Assembly: GCF_000504245.1 (NCBI RefSeq)
Contig: NZ_KI632509.1
Location: forward strand, 1,983,723 to 2,047,722
Length of the DNA stretch: 64,000 nucleotides
Direction: 5' to 3'
DNA from: Haloechinothrix halophila YIM 93223
GTDB taxonomy: Bacteria > Actinomycetota > Actinomycetes > Mycobacteriales > Pseudonocardiaceae
A program made the translations under genes and the position numbers. The notes beneath the pieces were generated by a model. The model was not told the DNA's origin, made no database searches, and was given only the letters and a program-made list of their open reading frames with translations. Shown in pieces: positions 17,279 through 28,171 of this stretch. Position 1 is the stretch's first letter. Every line of letters begins with the position of its first letter.

Positions 17279-19858
17279 CTACAGGCGCGGGTCGACCGGG
17301 TCGGACTCCAACGCGAGCACCGCGAACACGCACTCGTGCACGCGCCAGAGCGGCTCGCCCCGCGCCAGCCGCTCCAGCGCCTCAAGGCCGAGCGCATACT
17401 CTCGCAACGCCAGCGCCCGCTTGCGACCGAGCCCACGGGATCGCAGCCGCTCCAAGTTCTCCGGCATCGTGTAGTCGGGCCCGTAGATGATCCGCAGATA
17501 CTCCCTGCCGCGCACCTTCACGCCCGGCTGCACCAGCCCACGCTTCGCCCTGGTCAGGTTGGCGGCTGGCTTGACGACCATGCCCTCGCCACCTGACTCG
17601 GTCAGCCGCTCCCACCACCCGACGGCCTCGGCCACCTGGTCCGGGTCGGTGGTGTCGACGTCTCTGGTGGCGGTGGCCGCGAACAGGTCAGGATCGGCCT
17701 CGCGCAGCCTGCCAAGCAGGTCGAGGTGCCACGAGTGGGGGCGCTCGTGGAACGCGGCACCCTCGGCCGCCAGCACCTGGAACGGCGCCAGCCGCACACC
17801 GGACAGCGCCTCGGTCTGCCAGCAGTAGCGGCGGTAGGCGTCCCGGTAGCGCTCCAGGGCGTCCGCCCTGCTCCGCGTGCGGGCGAGCAGGTCACCGACG
17901 TCGATGCCCCTGGCCACGACGTCGTCCAGTGCGGAGACGGCTGCTGGAAGCATGGCGCCGCCCGCCGCGCCGACGGCCGCGTACTGGTTGGCGATCAACG
18001 CACCCGCCTTGAGGTTCCACGGCATCAGCTCGGCGTCCAGCAGCAGCCAGCCAGTGTCCAGCTCATCCCACAGCCCGGACTTCTCGGTGGCGGCACGGAC
18101 CCGGTCGAGCAGGCTCGCCGTGCGGTCGTCGTCAAAGAAGCCGCGGCCCGTCCTGGTATAGACCGCGCCGGGGCCCTCGATGCCGAACCGAGCGGGCGCC
18201 ACCGACGCATCCCGGCAGACCAGCAGCACCGCTCGGGAGCCCATGTGCTTCTCCTGGCACACGACCCGCGCCACGCCCGCCGTGCGGAACTCGGCGAACG
18301 CCTCGTCCGGGTGCTCCAGGTAGCCTTCGCGACCGCTGGTCGCGCTCGGCGCCATCGTTGGCGGCAAGTACGCCAGCCACCGTGGGTCGAGGGCAAACCG
18401 GCTCATCACCTCCAACGCGGTGGCCGACTGCTCAGCGGACACCCCGATGCGGCCGTGGCTCGCCGTCTGGAGTACCCGCTTTCCGGTGACGTCGGTCAGC
18501 GCGAGCGTCGCCGGGTCGCGGCGCGTGTCCCTGTCGGGCTGCGGCTGGAGCGGCTTGACCGGCTCGTAGTAGACCCGGTGCGCCGCGACGTCCACCAGCG
18601 CGCGCTCCGGGTAGCGCAGCGCGGTGAGCTTGCCGCCGAATGTGCAACCGGTGTCCAGGCACAGCGTGTTGTTCACCCACTGGGCCTCCGGTACCGGCGT
18701 GTGCCCGTAGAGCACCATGGCCCTGCCCCGGTAGTCGTTCGCCCAGGGGTAGCGCACCGGCAGGCCGTACTCGTCGGTCTCGCCGGTGGTGTCGCCGTAG
18801 AGCGCGAAGGAGCGCACCCTGCCCGACGCGCGGCCGTGGTAGCGCTCGGGCAGCCCCGCGTGGCTGACGACTAGCTTGCCGCCATCGAGCACGTAGTGCG
18901 CGATCAGCTCGTCGCAGAACGTGGCGGCCCGCTTGGTGAACTCGTCGTCCTCCTCGGCCAGTTGCACCAGTGACTCCGCGAGTCCGTGCGAGACCCGCAC
19001 CTTGTGCCCCGACAGCGCCCGCGCCAGCTTCTGCTCGTGGTTGCCGCACACACACAACGCGGTACCCGCCGCGACCATGCCCATCACCAGCCGCAGCACG
19101 CCGGGGGTATCCGGTCCTCTGTCCACCAGGTCGCCGACGAACACCGCCGTCCTGCCCTCCGGGTGGCTGGCGCCGATCGCTCTGCCAGCGTCGTCTCGTG
19201 CCAGCTCGTAACCGAGCTTGACCAGCAACTCCTCCAGTTCGGTACGGCAACCGTGCACGTCGCCGATGACGTCGAACGGGCCTGTCAACTCGCGTCGGTC
19301 GTTGTGCAGCGGCTCCACCACGATCTCGGCATCGTCCACCTCCTGCTCGCCGCGTAGCACGTGGATCCGGCGGAAGCCCTCGCGCTGCAACGTCTTCAGC
19401 GAGCGTCGCAGCTCGCCGCGATGCCTGCGGACGACGTGCGCCCCGAAATCGCGATTGGGCCGCGTCTCGTTGCGCCGCACGCACACCGACTCCGGCACGT
19501 CCAGCACGATCGCCGTGGGCAACACGTCGTGCTCCTTGGCGAGCTTCACCAGCGAGGCGCGGTCACCGCGCCGTACGTTGGTCGCGTCGATGACGGTGAC
19601 CTTGCCCGCCGCGAGCCGCTTACCCGCGACGTAGCGCAGCGCGTCGAATGCCGCAGCCGACGCGGATTGGTCGTTCTCGTCGTCCGAGACGAGCCCGCGG
19701 AAGAAGTCACTGCTCAACACCTGTGTCGGCGCGAAGTGCCGCCGCGCGAAGGTCGACTTGCCCGAGCCGGACGCACCGATCAGCACCACCAGCGCCATGT
19801 CGGGAATGCCAAGCACGCTACGAGATGGTGCGGACCCGCGAGCAGTCCTCTCGGTCAT
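17279..19858 (-). CDS. pnkp: polynucleotide kinase-phosphatase-ligase of the bacterial RNA repair system
   Basis: 859 residues, the usual size (about 850-870). Three catalytic modules are in order. A 5'-OH kinase has the P-loop GASGSGKST at 28-36. A binuclear metallophosphatase has GDVHG (199-203), GDLVDRGPD (242-250), GNHE (272-275) and SHAGL. A C-terminal adenylyltransferase/ligase has motif I EKHMG (K537) and motif IV EGMVVKP (758-764). Known role: with Hen1 it heals and seals RNAs cut by ribotoxins, mainly tRNAs. All visible catalytic residues are intact. The ATG overlaps the hen1 stop (ATGA). Confidence 0.95.
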   Translation of the reverse strand: MTERTARGSAPSRSVLGIPDMALVVLIGASGSGKSTFARRHFAPTQVLSSDFFRGLVSDDENDQSASAAAFDALRYVAGKRLAAGKVTVIDATNVRRGDRASLVKLAKEHDVLPTAIVLDVPESVCVRRNETRPNRDFGAHVVRRHRGELRRSLKTLQREGFRRIHVLRGEQEVDDAEIVVEPLHNDRRELTGPFDVIGDVHGCRTELEELLVKLGYELARDDAGRAIGASHPEGRTAVFVGDLVDRGPDTPGVLRLVMGMVAAGTALCVCGNHEQKLARALSGHKVRVSHGLAESLVQLAEEDDEFTKRAATFCDELIAHYVLDGGKLVVSHAGLPERYHGRASGRVRSFALYGDTTGETDEYGLPVRYPWANDYRGRAMVLYGHTPVPEAQWVNNTLCLDTGCTFGGKLTALRYPERALVDVAAHRVYYEPVKPLQPQPDRDTRRDPATLALTDVTGKRVLQTASHGRIGVSAEQSATALEVMSRFALDPRWLAYLPPTMAPSATSGREGYLEHPDEAFAEFRTAGVARVVCQEKHMGSRAVLLVCRDASVAPARFGIEGPGAVYTRTGRGFFDDDRTASLLDRVRAATEKSGLWDELDTGWLLLDAELMPWNLKAGALIANQYAAVGAAGGAMLPAAVSALDDVVARGIDVGDLLARTRSRADALERYRDAYRRYCWQTEALSGVRLAPFQVLAAEGAAFHERPHSWHLDLLGRLREADPDLFAATATRDVDTTDPDQVAEAVGWWERLTESGGEGMVVKPAANLTRAKRGLVQPGVKVRGREYLRIIYGPDYTMPENLERLRSRGLGRKRALALREYALGLEALERLARGEPLWRVHECVFAVLALESDPVDPRL

Positions 19859-21258
19859 GCCGCCCCCTCCTTCCTGGTGAACACTGCCAACTGCGTTGGC
19901 GGACCGACCTCAGGGTCCACATCGCCAACCGGCAGCAGCCGGACGTCGTAGCCGTGCGCCTCGGCGATGCGGCGCGTCCACTCGCCGAAGCGGGCGCGGT
20001 CCCACTCGAAGCGGTGATCGGGATGCCGGAAGCGCCCGGCAGGCAGCGACTCGAACCGGACGTTGTACTCGGCGTTCGGCGTTGTCACGATGATCGTTCC
20101 CGGCTTCGCCGCGCCGAACACGGCGTGCTCCAGCGCGTCGAGTCTGCTCTCGTCGATGTGCTCGATCACCTCCATCAGCACCGCCGCGTCGTAGCCAGCG
20201 AGCGCTGGGTCGACGTAGGTCAGCGCCGATTGCCGCAGCGACACTCTCGACCGGAGCCGGTCGTCCTTGTCGAGCCGCAGGTTGCGTGCGGCGACTTCGA
20301 GCGCCCGCGCCGAGACGTCCACCCCGACGATCTCGGTGAACGACGGTTCGGTGAGCAGCACGCGCAGCAGTGCGCCAGAACCACAACCCAGGTCGAGTAC
20401 ACGGCGGGCGCCGGACGCCCTGAGCGCGGCGAGCACGCTGCCCTTGCGCTGCGCCGCCAACGGTTCTGGCTGGTCCGGCGCTTCGGTCACCACTGGTTCG
20501 GCGAGTGCGTCGTCCAGCGCATCGGGCTCGACGTTGTCCGACTCCGCCAGGCGCGACAGCGCCGCGCCGACCAGTGGTCGGGAGCGCGCCAGGTAGCGCC
20601 GCGTGATCAGCTTCCGCTCTGGATGCCCTGCCAGCCAGGCATCGCCAGCACGCAGCAGCTTGTCCACCTCGTCCTCACTGACCCAGTAGTGCTTGCCGCC
20701 ATCCAGCACCGGTAGCAGCACATAGAGCTGGGTGAGCGCGTCGGCCAGCCGCAGCGTCCCGCGCAGTTCGACGTCGAGGTACCGCGACTCGCCCCAGTCA
20801 TGGAAGTGTGGGTCGAGGGCGATCGGCTCGGCGTCCACCTGCCACCCGAGCGGCCGGAACAACCGCTCGACCAGGTCCGCGCCACCGGACGACGGCAGCG
20901 ACGGCACTCGCACGCTGAGTGGGATCGGCATCGCAGCCAGCTCAGGGCGCTCGGCACAGCGCCCCGTCATCGCCGTGGTGAACGCCGCGCGCAGAGCTAC
21001 CGCCAGTTGCGAACCAGCGGTGTACGGGCGGTCGTTGACGTACTGTGCCAGCCCGCCTTCCTGACGGCCGCGTACCAGCTTGACCGGGTCGACCTCGACC
21101 AGCAGCGCCGCGGTGCACTCGGTCTCGGTGGCCGTTGGGTAGAAGACATGCGCCGTGCCCGCCGAGACCGGCACCGACTGCGCGCGATCCGGATGCTTGT
21201 GCAGCAGGAAACCGAGATCGGTCGCGGGCCGGTGGGTGGTGGAGATGGTCAGGAACAC
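19855..21258 (-). CDS. hen1: 3'-terminal RNA ribose 2'-O-methyltransferase Hen1
   Basis: 467 residues. The bacterial Hen1 N-terminal domain ([20 protein letters not shown]) precedes a SAM-dependent methyltransferase with LDLGCGSG at 288-295. The metal site is EVIEH (E363, E366, H367) plus a histidine in RHPDHRFEW. The N-terminal half helps activate the Pnkp ligase; the C-terminal half adds a 2'-O-methyl group at the repair junction so the site cannot be cut again. I prefer the GTG at 21258, which places VFLTISTTH at the N-terminus like characterised homologues of about 465 residues; a longer start at 21309 is possible. Confidence 0.94.
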   Translation of the reverse strand: MFLTISTTHRPATDLGFLLHKHPDRAQSVPVSAGTAHVFYPTATETECTAALLVEVDPVKLVRGRQEGGLAQYVNDRPYTAGSQLAVALRAAFTTAMTGRCAERPELAAMPIPLSVRVPSLPSSGGADLVERLFRPLGWQVDAEPIALDPHFHDWGESRYLDVELRGTLRLADALTQLYVLLPVLDGGKHYWVSEDEVDKLLRAGDAWLAGHPERKLITRRYLARSRPLVGAALSRLAESDNVEPDALDDALAEPVVTEAPDQPEPLAAQRKGSVLAALRASGARRVLDLGCGSGALLRVLLTEPSFTEIVGVDVSARALEVAARNLRLDKDDRLRSRVSLRQSALTYVDPALAGYDAAVLMEVIEHIDESRLDALEHAVFGAAKPGTIIVTTPNAEYNVRFESLPAGRFRHPDHRFEWDRARFGEWTRRIAEAHGYDVRLLPVGDVDPEVGPPTQLAVFTRKEGAA

Positions 21259-21318
21259 GGCAGCCCAGTCTGCCTGAGCCGGGCGCGGTCCACACCTTGT
21301 TTCTGCCACCCTGGTGAT

Positions 21319-23325
<2,007 letters not shown>

Positions 23326-23350
23326 GGCCGGGTACGGCGGGGCACGCATC

Positions 23351-23434
23351 GTGTCCTGCACTCCCGACGCCGTGTCCTGCACTCCCGACGCCGTGTCCTG
23401 CGTTCCCGACGCCGTGTCCCGCACTCCCGACGCT
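23351..23434. repeat. 21-bp tandem repeat, four units plus decayed copies
   Basis: Four 21-nt units of the form GTGTCC(T/C)GC(A/G)(C/T)TCCCGACGC(C/T) at 23351-23371, 23372-23392, 23393-23413 and 23414-23434. The first two are identical and the next two differ at two positions each. Decayed units starting GTATCCGTGG and GTGTCCGCTG follow to about 23475. It lies between the YyaL-like stop and the next gene. Read on the minus strand it would encode a DTASGVQ-type heptad, but no gene signals support that. Confidence 0.85.
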
Positions 23435-23547
23435 GTATCCGTGGTTACGTCGCCGTGTCCGCTGTCGGAGAACTCCATCGCCGTTCCCGCGCCCGAGGCG
23501 TAGCGTGAATATCGATGTAATGGTGTAATCCAAGGCTGGAGCTGGCC

Positions 23548-24138
23548 ATGTACGCACACTTCACGGCGGAGGGACGCATGGGACGCGGCTGGAAGGGCAG
23601 GGGCGGCTGGGCGCAGGCCGATGTGCCGCCAGCCGACGACGCGGGGGCGTGGTTCGCGGGCAGGTTGCCCGACGACTGGTTCACCGGGACGCCGCGTGTC
23701 ACCGTCGACCGGGAGGAAATCCTCGTGGTCGGCGAACTACCGCCTCTGCCAGAGACCTTCGCGGACGACGCCGAGCGTGCCGCGGCGGAGTCCGGCCGGA
23801 TCGCGCGGTTCCGCGAGGACACCCGCGACACCAGAGTGGAGATCGCTCGCCAGGCCGAACACCGCTACCGGCGCAAGGTCGCCTGGGGTGCCCGGATCGG
23901 GGACACCGAGGAGCTGTTCACCACCCACTCCGCTCCGGTCATGACCCGGCTACGGCAGCCGGAACGCCAAGTGTTGGACACGCTGGTTGACGCGGGCGTC
24001 GCCCGATCCCGCTCGGAAGCGCTCGCGTGGTGCGTGCGGCTGGTCGGGGAGCACACCGAGTCGTGGCTGGCCGAGCTCCGTGAGGCCATGAGCACGGTCA
24101 ACGACCTCCGTGCCAAGGGACCCGATCTTGACGACTAA
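23548..24138 (+). CDS. hypothetical protein with ribbon-helix-helix-like C-terminus
   Basis: 196 residues. The N-terminus is glycine/tryptophan-rich (MGRGWKGRGGW), the middle is charged and Arg/Glu-rich, and the C-terminal part (about 130-175) reads LDTLVDAGVARSRSEALAWCVRLV. That pattern matches the second strand-helix-helix of RHH-type proteins. It may be a small DNA-binding or antitoxin-like protein, but no partner toxin is adjacent. Two starts are possible: ATG 23548 with GGAG six nt upstream, or ATG 23578 with GGAGGG four nt upstream. Confidence 0.65.
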   Translation: MYAHFTAEGRMGRGWKGRGGWAQADVPPADDAGAWFAGRLPDDWFTGTPRVTVDREEILVVGELPPLPETFADDAERAAAESGRIARFREDTRDTRVEIARQAEHRYRRKVAWGARIGDTEELFTTHSAPVMTRLRQPERQVLDTLVDAGVARSRSEALAWCVRLVGEHTESWLAELREAMSTVNDLRAKGPDLDD

Positions 24139-24358
24139 CTAACGTCAGGAAATTTCTCGCGGCATCATGTCGAATCCGTAGGGGACGGTTCGTGTAGAGG
24201 GTGACAAGGCCTCACCGGCCTCACCGGGAGGCATCACCCGAGGTGGGCGCATGGGTGTTCGCTGGCGGGCTGTTCCCGCCGAACCGTACCGGCAACGCGG
24301 CGGAGCGTGCGTTCTTGGCGGCCAGACGTTCGGCATTGCGTGGCTGACTTCCCGGGCG
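24139..24358. other. intergenic region between convergent genes
   Basis: 220 nt with nothing firmly identified. It contains a short repeated CCTCACCGG. On the minus strand a 63-codon frame (24145-24336) ends in the readable peptide VPYGFDMMPREIS, but it lacks a ribosome site and any recognised relative. Confidence 0.4.
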
Positions 24359-24793
24359 TCAGGTCAGCGCGCCTTCCAGGTTGCGGAGGTCCTTGCGCAA
24401 GTTGGCCCGCACCATCGGGCCGAGCAGCGGGCCAGCGATTCGGTAGAAGCCGCTCGCATTGCCGCGCACCCGGATCTGAGCCAGCGTGCCGTCGGGATGG
24501 TCGTCGAACCGGTAGGTTACGTGCATGGGGAATGGCCCACGCACCGATTTCATGTCGAGTAGATGCGGCGGCTCGTGCTCGTCGACGCGCAGCACATAGT
24601 CGATGCGTTTGCGCAGAAAGTACGCGGTCCGGGTGATCTCGGCACCGACACCGAACCCGCCGTACGCTGCCTCGGTGGTCAGCTCGGCGTTGGTGATGCT
24701 CTGCGTCCACTCATGGTCGTGCCGCCAGTCCATCGCGTAGGCGGCGACGTCGCTCGGCTTGGCCGGGAGGACACGCTGCGCACTGACGTCCAT
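24359..24793 (-). CDS. SRPBCC-fold protein (polyketide cyclase/dehydrase-like)
   Basis: 144 residues with the START/SRPBCC pattern: an initial strand VSAQRVLPAKPSDVAAYAMDW, central strands, and a long C-terminal helix (PMVRANLRKDLRNLEGAL). Such proteins bind hydrophobic ligands; this one has no diagnostic active site. The ATG at 24793 is preceded by TAGACT with a 7-nt gap and has no ribosome site, so it is probably leaderless. It lies 78 nt downstream of the hemolysin III gene on the same strand. Confidence 0.8.
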   Translation of the reverse strand: MDVSAQRVLPAKPSDVAAYAMDWRHDHEWTQSITNAELTTEAAYGGFGVGAEITRTAYFLRKRIDYVLRVDEHEPPHLLDMKSVRGPFPMHVTYRFDDHPDGTLAQIRVRGNASGFYRIAGPLLGPMVRANLRKDLRNLEGALT

Positions 24794-24800
24794 GGTGCGG

Positions 24801-24806
24801 AGTCTA
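24801..24806 (-). promoter_or_regulatory. -10 box TAGACT, leaderless SRPBCC gene
   Basis: TAGACT on the minus strand is separated by 7 nt from the ATG at 24793. There is no Shine-Dalgarno sequence. Confidence 0.55.
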
Positions 24807-24871
24807 AGTCGGTGCGCTGGGGTGCGCAGGGCTGCCGGAGTTCCGCAGTCGGGCTGGCGCGCGCTTCGCAA

Positions 24872-25567
24872 CTACGCGTACAGCGTGAACCAGATCGCGA
24901 TGTAGTGTGCCAGCGCCGCGACGGCGGTGAACGCGTGGAAGACCTCGTGATAGCCGAACACTTCGGGCCGCAGCCTGGGCCAGCTCGCGGCGTAGCAGAT
25001 GCCGCCGAGGGTGTAGAGCAGCCCGCCGACCAGCAACAGCACCAGCGCCGTCACCCCGGCGTTAGCCAGTATCTCCGGGAGCACGAACACCGCGACCCAG
25101 CCGAGGGCGATGTAGATCGGCACACCGAGCCAGCGTGGCGCGGTGGGCCAGAACAGCTTCAGCATCACCCCGGCGACCGCGCCGCCCCAGACGACGCCGA
25201 ATACGATCCAGCCCGTCGTCCGCGACATCGCCAGCAGCGTGAACGGCGTGTAGGTGCCCGCGATGAACACGAAGATCATCGAGTGGTCCAGCCGCTTCAT
25301 CCAGGTGTAGACGCGGCGGTTGGTCCAGGTGCGGCGGTGGTAGAGCGCGCTCACCCCGAACATGCCCAGCACCGTCGCGACGTAGATGGACGTCGCCACC
25401 GCGGCGAGCCCGGATACCGTCGATGCGGCGAGCGAGATCAGTGTCGCGCCCGCGGCGAGCGTGATGAAGAACGACCAGAAGTGGATGTGGCCGCGCAGTC
25501 TGGGTCGAGCTTCCGCGGCGTGTAGGTGATCCAGCACCGATGAGTTGGATTCCGTCGCAGCGCTCAC
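24872..25567 (-). CDS. hemolysin III / PAQR-family membrane protein
   Basis: 231 residues with seven hydrophobic segments and the three conserved PAQR patches: SALYHRRTW (about residue 73), LDHSMIFVFIAGTYTP (about 92) and YHEVFHAF near the end. These supply the zinc-binding His/Asp/Ser residues. Bacterial TrhA-type members influence membrane lipid homeostasis; actual hemolysis is doubtful. Rv1085c holds this position in mycobacteria. The GTG start is preceded by TAATCT with a 6-nt gap, so it is probably leaderless. Confidence 0.9.
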   Translation of the reverse strand: MSAATESNSSVLDHLHAAEARPRLRGHIHFWSFFITLAAGATLISLAASTVSGLAAVATSIYVATVLGMFGVSALYHRRTWTNRRVYTWMKRLDHSMIFVFIAGTYTPFTLLAMSRTTGWIVFGVVWGGAVAGVMLKLFWPTAPRWLGVPIYIALGWVAVFVLPEILANAGVTALVLLLVGGLLYTLGGICYAASWPRLRPEVFGYHEVFHAFTAVAALAHYIAIWFTLYA

Positions 25568-25573
25568 GAGGCC

Positions 25574-25579
25574 AGATTA
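25574..25579 (-). promoter_or_regulatory. -10 box TAATCT, leaderless hemolysin III gene
   Basis: TAATCT on the minus strand, 6 nt before the GTG at 25567, with no ribosome site. Confidence 0.55.
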
Positions 25580-25641
25580 CGTGACAATGTGGCCATATTC
25601 AGCGGCTGGTAGTGGGCGTCACGTAGCATCACGCGATTGCG

Positions 25642-25647
25642 TAGGCT
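25642..25647 (+). promoter_or_regulatory. -10 box TAGGCT, leaderless prenyl synthase gene
   Basis: TAGGCT ends 6 nt before the GTG at 25654, with no ribosome site between. Confidence 0.6.
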
Positions 25648-25653
25648 GCCGCT

Positions 25654-26430
25654 GTGAGTCTTCGTTCGTACCTGTCGAACATCGTCTACGGTGCCTACGG
25701 GCGTCGGCTGATCCAGCAACGCCAGGGCAGGACGCCGCGTCACATCGCAGTGCTGCTCGACGGCAATCGCAGATGGGCGCGCGAGGCCGGGTTCACCGAT
25801 GTCAGCCATGGCCATCTCGTCGGCGCGCGCAAGATCGAGCAGCTGCTGAGCTGGAGCGAGGAAGCCGGCGTCGAGGTCGTGACGTTGTTCCTGCTCTCGA
25901 CCGACAACCTCAACCGCGACCCGGACGAGGTCGGCCCGCTGCTTGAGATCATCGCCGACGTCGTCGACGAACTCGCCGAGCCCAACGAGCACTGGCGGCT
26001 GCGCATCGTCGGCGCCTTGGAGACCTTGCCGGAGAAGGTCGGCACCCGGCTGTCGGAGGCCGCTGGGCGCACAGCTGGCCGCGACGGCATGGAGGTCAAC
26101 GTCGCCGTCGGTTACGGCGGCAGGCAGGAAATCGCCAACGCGGTGCGCAGGCTGCTGCAACACCACGCCAGCGAGGGCACCACGATCACCGAGCTCGCCA
26201 AGATCCTCGACGTCGATCACATCTCCGAGCACCTCTACACCTCGGGCCAGCCCGATCCCGACCTGATCATTCGCACGTCGGGGGAGCAGCGGCTGTCCGG
26301 TTTCCTGCTGTGGCAGTCGGCGCACTCGGAGTTTTACTTCACTGATACGTATTGGCCCGCATTCCGACGTGTGGACTTTTTGCGTGCTTTGCGTGATTTC
26401 GCATGGCGGCAACGCCGGTTCGGATCCTGA
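25654..26430 (+). CDS. short-chain Z-isoprenyl diphosphate synthase
   Basis: 258 residues of the cis-prenyltransferase family. Conserved region I is HIAVLLDGNRRWAR with the catalytic aspartate. The NLNR stretch, DLIIRTSGEQRLSGFLLWQSAHSE and a C-terminal FAWRQRRFG follow. In mycobacteria the neighbour of hemolysin III at this place (Rv1086) makes Z,E-farnesyl diphosphate, the primer for decaprenyl phosphate. I expect the same here, because the position and length match that enzyme better than Rv2361c-type long-chain synthases. Confidence 0.9.
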   Translation: MSLRSYLSNIVYGAYGRRLIQQRQGRTPRHIAVLLDGNRRWAREAGFTDVSHGHLVGARKIEQLLSWSEEAGVEVVTLFLLSTDNLNRDPDEVGPLLEIIADVVDELAEPNEHWRLRIVGALETLPEKVGTRLSEAAGRTAGRDGMEVNVAVGYGGRQEIANAVRRLLQHHASEGTTITELAKILDVDHISEHLYTSGQPDPDLIIRTSGEQRLSGFLLWQSAHSEFYFTDTYWPAFRRVDFLRALRDFAWRQRRFGS

Positions 26431-26593
26431 GTACAGCGCTGCCGACTACCTTCGGTAGGTCACTCGCAACCGACGGTTAGGTTGCAATTCACCGAATCAC
26501 CTGTGTGGCAGCCTGGGCGATCACGCGTGTTTTCGGTAACTTCCGAAGTGACGGCTCGATCTGTGTACCGGACCGTCCCGGGAGGCCCTGGTC

Positions 26594-26677
26594 ATGGCTG
26601 ACGTTGGTGGAGCGGAGATCCCGCTCACGAGACTGAAGCGGGGGCCGGCACCCGGCCCTTGTGGGGATAGCGCCTGA
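26594..26677 (+). CDS. candidate 27-residue leader peptide
   Basis: ATG at 26594 is preceded by GGGAGG (26580-26585) at 8 nt. It encodes 27 residues beginning [11 protein letters not shown] and ends at the TGA at 26675-26677, which lies inside the stem at 26672-26691. The frame continues open to 26767, where a second possible mini-ORF (GTG 26711) stops by overlapping the phoH2 start (GTGA). It could be a regulatory upstream ORF. Inference only; no homologue known to me. Confidence 0.35.
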   Translation: MADVGGAEIPLTRLKRGPAPGPCGDSA

Positions 26678-26716
26678 CCTGGGCGTCAGGCGACGAACCA
26701 CCAAAGGGCGGTGCCC
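26610..26716 (+). promoter_or_regulatory. multi-hairpin element upstream of phoH2
   Basis: Four consecutive stems: GAGCGG/CCGCTC (26610-26615 with 26621-26626), GGGCCGG/CCGGCCC (26642-26648 with 26652-26658), GCCTGAC/GTCAGGC (26672-26678 with 26685-26691), and a small GGGC/GCCC (26706-26716). All are perfect. It does not match the riboswitch consensus patterns I know (ydaO, SAM, TPP, cobalamin). A cis-regulatory RNA is the best guess. Confidence 0.5.
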
Positions 26717-26763
26717 GGCCAACGCGAGATAGGGGCGTGGTGTCGCGTCCCAAGGGAGAAGCC

Positions 26764-28161
26764 GTGACTGAGCAGCGTGCGTCCCGCAAGGCCATCACCC
26801 GCTCGGGTGGTCGCACCGCAGGATTCGAGGCCCCGTCCGACTCACCCCCCACAGCGGCTTCGGACAAAATTTTCGTGCTTGACACGTCCGTCTTGTTGTC
26901 CGACCCGTGGGCTATCACCCGATTCGCCGAGCACGCTGTCGTGCTGCCGCTCGTGGTGATCAGTGAGTTGGAAGGCAAGCGTCACCACCCGGAACTGGGG
27001 TGGTTCGCGCGGGAAGCGCTGCGGTTACTCGATGACCTGCGGCTCACCCACGGCCGCCTCGACCAGCCGGTGTCGATCGGCGAGTCGGGCGGCACGCTCC
27101 AGGTGGAGCTGAACCATTCCGATCCGACCGTGCTGCCTGCCGGTTTCCGCACCGACAGCAACGATCACCGCATCCTGGCCTGCGCGCTGAACCTGGGCGC
27201 GGAGCGCGGCGACGTCACGCTGGTGACCAAGGACATCCCGCTGCGGGTCAAGGCGGGTGCGGTCGGGCTCACCGCGGACGAATACCGGGCGCAGGAGGTC
27301 GTCCCGTCCGGATGGACGGGTATGGGTGACGTCGACGTGCCGCAAGAGGCCATCGACGCGCTGTTCGCCACCGGCAGTTTCGATCCGGCTGACTTCGGCA
27401 GGTCCGACGTCGCGGAATGGCCGTGCCACACCGGGCTGCGGCTGCTCGCCGGGACGTCGAGCGCGCTCGGCAGGGTCAACGCCGACAAGCGCGTGCAGTT
27501 GGTGCGCGGCGACCGGGAGGCGTTCGGCCTGCACGGCAGGTCGGCGGAGCAGCGGATCGCGCTTGACCTGCTGCTCGACCCGGACGTCGGCATCATCTCC
27601 CTCGGCGGGCGTGCCGGGACCGGCAAGTCGGCACTGGCGCTGTGCGCGGGGCTCGAGTCGGTGCTGGAACGTCGCCAGCACCGCAAGGTCGTGGTGTTCC
27701 GGCCGGTCTACGCCGTCGGCGGGCAGGAACTCGGCTACCTGCCCGGGTCCGAGAACGAGAAGATGCAGCCCTGGGCGCAGGCGGTGTTCGACGTCCTCGG
27801 TGCGCTGGTCAGCCAGGAGGTCCTGGACGAGGTCTTCGACCGGGGCATGCTCGAGGTGTTGCCGCTGACCCACATCAGGGGGCGGTCGCTGCACGACTCG
27901 TTCGTGATCGTCGACGAGGCGCAATCGCTGGAGCGCAACGTGCTGCTCACCGTGTTGTCCCGGCTGGGGACGGCCTCGCGCGTTGTGCTCACCCACGACG
28001 TCGCGCAGCGCGACAACCTGCGGGTGGGCCGCCACGACGGCGTCTCGGCGGTGATCGAGAAGCTCAAGGGCAACCCGTTGTTCGCGCACCTGACGCTGTC
28101 CCGCTCGGAGCGGTCACCGATCGCGGCGCTGGTGACGGAACTGCTGGAGGATCACGGGTAG
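26764..28161 (+). CDS. phoH2: PhoH2: PIN ribonuclease domain fused to PhoH ATPase
   Basis: 465 residues. The N-terminal PIN domain (about 35-170) carries the acidic residues of [10 protein letters not shown] and DSNDHRILA; the C-terminal PhoH ATPase has the P-loop GRAGTGKSA and the Walker [13 protein letters not shown]. Mycobacterial PhoH2 unwinds and cleaves RNA and is preceded by a small antitoxin-like ORF, phoAT. I chose the GTG at 26764, 5 nt after AGGGAG; a GTG at 26737 lies upstream. The structured leader and mini-ORFs ahead of it deserve attention in that light. Confidence 0.9.
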   Translation: MTEQRASRKAITRSGGRTAGFEAPSDSPPTAASDKIFVLDTSVLLSDPWAITRFAEHAVVLPLVVISELEGKRHHPELGWFAREALRLLDDLRLTHGRLDQPVSIGESGGTLQVELNHSDPTVLPAGFRTDSNDHRILACALNLGAERGDVTLVTKDIPLRVKAGAVGLTADEYRAQEVVPSGWTGMGDVDVPQEAIDALFATGSFDPADFGRSDVAEWPCHTGLRLLAGTSSALGRVNADKRVQLVRGDREAFGLHGRSAEQRIALDLLLDPDVGIISLGGRAGTGKSALALCAGLESVLERRQHRKVVVFRPVYAVGGQELGYLPGSENEKMQPWAQAVFDVLGALVSQEVLDEVFDRGMLEVLPLTHIRGRSLHDSFVIVDEAQSLERNVLLTVLSRLGTASRVVLTHDVAQRDNLRVGRHDGVSAVIEKLKGNPLFAHLTLSRSERSPIAALVTELLEDHG

Positions 28162-28171
28162 TCGTCGTGGT

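Larger units (their letters stand above)
26431..26763 (+). other. phoH2 leader region
   Basis: 333 nt without an annotated gene. It contains a weak hairpin at 26532-26547 (TTCGG/CCGAA), a ribosome site GGGAGG at 26580-26585 followed by a 27-codon ORF, and a run of hairpins at 26610-26716. The density of perfect short stems is far above other intergenic stretches here. It resembles a structured 5' untranslated region. Confidence 0.6.

Noticed and set aside
23351-23434. CRISPR array from the 21-bp repeats
   Set aside because: Contiguous tandem units, no unique spacers and no cas genes in the window.
24145-24336. 63-codon minus-strand ORF ending VPYGFDMMPREIS
   Set aside because: No ribosome site, Pro/Arg-rich beginning and no recognised relative. 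Kept only as a note in the intergenic entry.
26478-26496. IdeR box (TTAGGTT half-site) upstream of phoH2
   Set aside because: Only the left half matches; about 10 of 19 positions overall.
26431-26763. ydaO-type c-di-AMP riboswitch or other known riboswitch before phoH2
   Set aside because: The conserved sequence blocks of those classes are missing; only generic GC-rich hairpins are seen.
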